Shown here: positions 39,441 to 41,747 of the stretch, piece by piece
How the letters are laid out: each line of letters begins with the position of its first letter
How positions within the stretch are numbered: the first letter of the stretch is position 1
NCBI GenBank assembly: GCA_022925895.1
Contig: JAKSYS010000562.1
Location: 1-41,747 of the forward strand
Origin: Fragilaria crotonensis
Lineage: Eukaryota; Bacillariophyta; Fragilariophyceae; Fragilariales; Fragilariaceae
Direction of reading: 5' to 3'
DNA length: 41,747 nucleotides
The notes under the pieces: model-generated
What the model was told of the DNA's origin: nothing
Database searches by the model: none
What the model saw: only the letters and a program-made list of their open reading frames with translations
Program-made: the position numbers and the translations under genes

Positions 39441-40241
39441 CTACCTCAATTGGCCGCTGTCGGCAACCATGACGGTAACTCGAGTTTTTCCTGATTCGCT
39501 GCCAACCTGCTCGATCGCAGAGACTACGTCCATACCTGATATCACCTTCCCAAACACCACGTGCTTGTCGTCCAGCCACGAAGTTAGCGCCGTACAAAGA
39601 AAGAACTAGTAAACCCAAGAGTGAGAATGACGAGTCGCACAAAGTATAGCCAAAGTATTGACAACGATTGCATCAAATACTCACCTGACTGCCATTTGTA
39701 TTTGGGCCCGCGTTTGCCATACTTAGGATGCCTGTTACGCCATGAGTCGGCAGCACAACACTCAACATCTCATGGGAAAATCAACGTACCAGGCCCTGTA
39801 TGTTTCAAGATAAAGTTTTCGTCTGCGAATTTCTCTCCGTAGATAGATTCGCCGCCAGTGCCATTGAAACGAGTAAAGTCTCCACCTTGGCACACTTGTG
39901 ATGTGTTGTTAGACTCAACATGATGATCAAGAACACATTGAAACATATTCCACCTCTACGTACTGAATGATGGTACTAGAGAGCGCTAGTGTGAGTTCAT
40001 GCGTTATCATAACGATAGTCCAACTACGGCCATCGTTCTACTTACTGACACGATGAAATAAGGATCCCTTAAAGTGCAATAACTTGCCCGATCTACCCAT
40101 CCCCTTCTCCCCCGTGCACAGACAACGAAAGTTTTCGGCTGTTATGGGAACGATATCTGCCCTCAGTTCCATCTCGATGCGCCCCTTGGGCGAACCGCCA
40201 ATAGAGATATCAAAAAAGACTACTGGATTTTCGCTCGTCAT
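39441..40241 (-). CDS. cyclophilin-type peptidyl-prolyl isomerase, five exons including a 12-nt micro-exon
   Basis: Exons on the minus strand: 40046-40241, 39964-39975, 39790-39894, 39685-39731 and 39441-39605; all introns are GT-AG (58-79 nt). The spliced frame is 175 codons (174 residues). It has a complete cyclophilin A core: F-H-R64-V-I-P-S-F69-M-C-Q72-G-G-D-F, M-A110[12 protein letters not shown]122 and W130-L-D-D-K-H135-V-V-F-G-K-V. These match the human CypA active-site residues at an offset of nine. A loop insertion (G-R-S-G-K-L-L-H) resembles plant cytosolic cyclophilins. It catalyses cis-trans isomerisation of Xaa-Pro bonds. No targeting signal is seen, so a cytosolic location is expected. 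Ignoring splicing would miss all but exon 1. Confidence 0.92.
39964..39975 (-). other. 12-nt micro-exon of the cyclophilin gene
   Basis: TACCATCATTCA lies between a CTCTCTAG acceptor and a GTACGT donor. Joining it to exon 1 (ending in A) and exon 3 (starting TG-TGC) yields I-P-S-F-M, exactly the conserved residues otherwise missing between H-R-V and C-Q-G-G-D-F. The flanking introns are 70 and 69 nt. Confidence 0.88.
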
Positions 40242-40571
40242 GGTCGGCTGATCGAAAGAGTGCGGAGGTGCATGATGGTTTCGCTTCGAATACGATTCAT
40301 TTGACTGGCGGTAGGACGGTACGGTGATAAAGATGACAGATATGGTGGCAGATCAGTACGAGTACAAGTACAAGTACCTGCCTGCTGAACTGTATTAGCA
40401 AATGATACACTTCGAGTACTCTACACTCTACACTCTACATACATGTACTGGTTACTGGTACAACTACGATAGTATTAGAAACTACCGTAGAAACGCATCA
40501 TCCCATATCCCACATCCATATCCCATGATGCCTCAAAATCTTCGCGTATGTGAAGAGTCGACGAAGTTAAG

Positions 40572-40579
40572 TGACGTCA
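40572..40579. promoter_or_regulatory. palindromic CRE, TGACGTCA
   Basis: A perfect bZIP/CREB-type site in a 10-bp palindrome, about 200 bp upstream of the ATG at 40779. TGACGT-core elements drive CO2/cAMP-responsive genes in diatoms; whether this copy is used is unknown. Confidence 0.4.
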
Positions 40580-40695
40580 CGAGGAGAAAAATCTGCCTTT
40601 GTGCTTATGAACGCAAGGGCCCCATGACTCATGCCCTCACATCATTGCTTCAGTGGCGCGAGAATTCTGAAATCATGGTCATCGAAAAATCCATT

Positions 40696-40723
40696 ATTGC
40701 GGATTGCGGATTGCGCATTGCAG
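40696..40723. repeat. heptamer tandem repeat (ATTGCGG)x4
   Basis: Four adjacent 7-bp units, the last two with one or two changes, 55-80 bp before the downstream start codon. Confidence 0.75.
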
Positions 40724-40778
40724 ATAGCAGAACACCTCCAGGACCTCCAGTACTCCATAATTCAACGAAGGACCTGCC

Positions 40779-41576
40779 ATGTGCCGCGGAAGCCCATTGA
40801 GCTCACTGAGCCCTTCCAACAATCAGAGCTCACTATTCAACTTCAAGTGGTGGCCATCGTCTTACGTTACTACTCAAGGTAGTCGGGCATTTTCTTCCTT
40901 TTTTCCTCTCCCATTGTGGTTTGTTTTCGTTTGCCTTCCACTACTCCCTTCGTACTGCTTCATCGATCGAGGATACACGCAATGGTTCTTGTGTGGTGCT
41001 GTTGTCTACGGATTGACTCATCACCCACGGCTTCCTCCATTTTTGGCGATCCAGGGCTTGCTGATTAACGTGGGATGGTACCTCACACTGGCATTGGATT
41101 ACCACGTCGACGGAAGACTCCTGCACATTCTCTTTCGTAGTATGCCCATCAGTCTGCTCAGCGATAACATTATCGATGGCCCCAATGTCACAGGACAAGA
41201 AATTGTTCTTCACGAGACGCTCGCGTCTTCCGTGTGCCAGCTGTTGTGTTTTCTCTTGGATCTTGCCATCCATCCTCTCTTGTGCTACTACTTTTGGTAT
41301 CAGAGTTACCGATCCGGCAAGAAATTTCACGACATTGCTTCCTGGACAAATATTGTTGCCGCGCTGGTGCTCTCCAAGACATGGTCGATCCTGCACAATT
41401 GGATTCACTACGATCATACTTTTGTGAAACTATACTATTATGGTGATCACGTCTACACCGTCCCGGCCAATGTCGACCATTTGTGGACTGCAGCCTATGT
41501 TGGGGAGGCTCTGGCGACTATATGGCTATTGTGTCGCATGTACGCTGTGCGGCGTGCTGGTACTCGCAGGACCTAA
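40779..41576 (+). CDS. hypothetical multi-span membrane protein
   Basis: Intact 265-codon frame; I recognise no family. It has about six hydrophobic stretches: ~45-63 (L-W-F-V-F-V-C-L-P-L-L), ~68-80, ~90-108 (I-Q-G-L-L-I-N-V-G-W-Y-L), ~150-172 (L-L-C-F-L-L-D-L-A-I-H-P-L-L), ~188-205 and ~240-255. A loop at 125-148 carries polar residues (D-N-I-I-D-G-P-N-V-T-G-Q-E). The first 40 residues are Ser-rich without a clear signal peptide. His and Trp are frequent in the later loops (H-N-W-I-H-Y-D-H). The first ATG is used; an alternative start could exclude the Ser-rich leader. The promoter carries a CRE. Confidence 0.6.
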   Translation: MCRGSPLSSLSPSNNQSSLFNFKWWPSSYVTTQGSRAFSSFFPLPLWFVFVCLPLLPSYCFIDRGYTQWFLCGAVVYGLTHHPRLPPFLAIQGLLINVGWYLTLALDYHVDGRLLHILFRSMPISLLSDNIIDGPNVTGQEIVLHETLASSVCQLLCFLLDLAIHPLLCYYFWYQSYRSGKKFHDIASWTNIVAALVLSKTWSILHNWIHYDHTFVKLYYYGDHVYTVPANVDHLWTAAYVGEALATIWLLCRMYAVRRAGTRRT

Positions 41577-41747
41577 AGGGTGGTTGACGCGAGTGCACAC
41601 CTAATTGGCTGGTGACCTGCTTTGCTTGCGACATGAGCGACACTTGTGGCAACTATTGAGGCGTCCACTCGCCCAATGACGACGACAGCACCCCCGGCTA
41701 TGGCGTGGAATTAATGGCAATGCAGGGTAGTCCTAAAGATCCCATCT
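41577..41747. other. downstream flank, no feature seen
   Basis: 171 bp following the last stop codon. No open frame, repeat or recognisable signal. Confidence 0.5.

Larger units (their letters stand above)
40242..40778. promoter_or_regulatory. divergent promoter region between cyclophilin and the multi-span protein gene
   Basis: No credible gene. It contains a GTAC-rich stretch (40348-40470), an ACTCTAC tandem (40418-40437), a palindromic CRE (40572-40579) and four copies of the heptamer ATTGCGG or close variants (40696-40723). Confidence 0.55.

Noticed and set aside
39325-39642. 105-codon minus-strand frame overlapping the cyclophilin 3' end
   Set aside because: It is out of frame with the cyclophilin last exon, which explains this DNA fully.
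40402-40800. 132-codon plus-strand frame in the promoter region
   Set aside because: It translates simple repeats (ACTCTAC, ATTGCGG) and has no domain.
1-41747. CRISPR array or other prokaryotic defence locus
   Set aside because: No regularly spaced repeats, no Shine-Dalgarno-led gene clusters, and a spliced gene with GT-AG introns; the window is eukaryotic.

Overview
The window reads as nuclear DNA of a diatom, most likely a pennate one; I cannot name the species. The grounds are diatom-type Ty1/copia retrotransposons, a heat-shock-factor gene of the kind expanded in diatoms, a signal peptide with a diatom-plastid-like cleavage site, short GT-AG introns in one gene and intron-free neighbours. 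No bacterial operon signals are present. Host genes make up about a third of the sequence and transposable elements most of the rest.

Layout. (1) 3-6629: copia element 1 on the minus strand, with identical ~176-bp LTRs and frameshifted gag and pol. (2) 6630-8000: an HSF-type transcription factor gene, head-to-head with that element. (3) ~8950-15630: two decayed PIF/Harbinger-like DNA transposons, each a plus-strand DDE transposase facing minus-strand accessory ORFs. Between them lies a structure-rich spacer that holds a candidate tRNA-derived SINE with a 14-bp target-site duplication. (4) 16299-20217: two intact convergent host genes. One is a zinc finger / TruA-like pseudouridine synthase / 2OG-Fe(II) oxygenase fusion; the other is an Atg22-like vacuolar transporter. 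(5) 20515-35273: copia element 2 on the minus strand (587/588-bp LTRs, TSD ATCCG). Its 5' LTR is split by copia element 3 on the plus strand (28205-34893, 556/557-bp LTRs, TSD CTTCA). (6) 35695-41576: four host genes, Rad9, a GT14 glycosyltransferase with a lectin-like tail, a five-exon cyclophilin with a 12-nt micro-exon, and an unrecognised multi-membrane-span protein.

The host genes show no shared pathway: RNA modification, vacuolar export, DNA-damage checkpoint, glycosylation, protein folding and transcription. Pairs are arranged convergently or divergently with short spacers, as is usual in compact diatom genomes. Three intergenic stretches are strongly enriched in GTAC.

The strongest leads are the three-domain RNA-modification fusion, the cyclophilin micro-exon, the membrane-anchor-like segment between Gag and protease in two different copia elements, the candidate SINE, and the mismatch between near-identical LTRs and heavily frameshifted coding regions.
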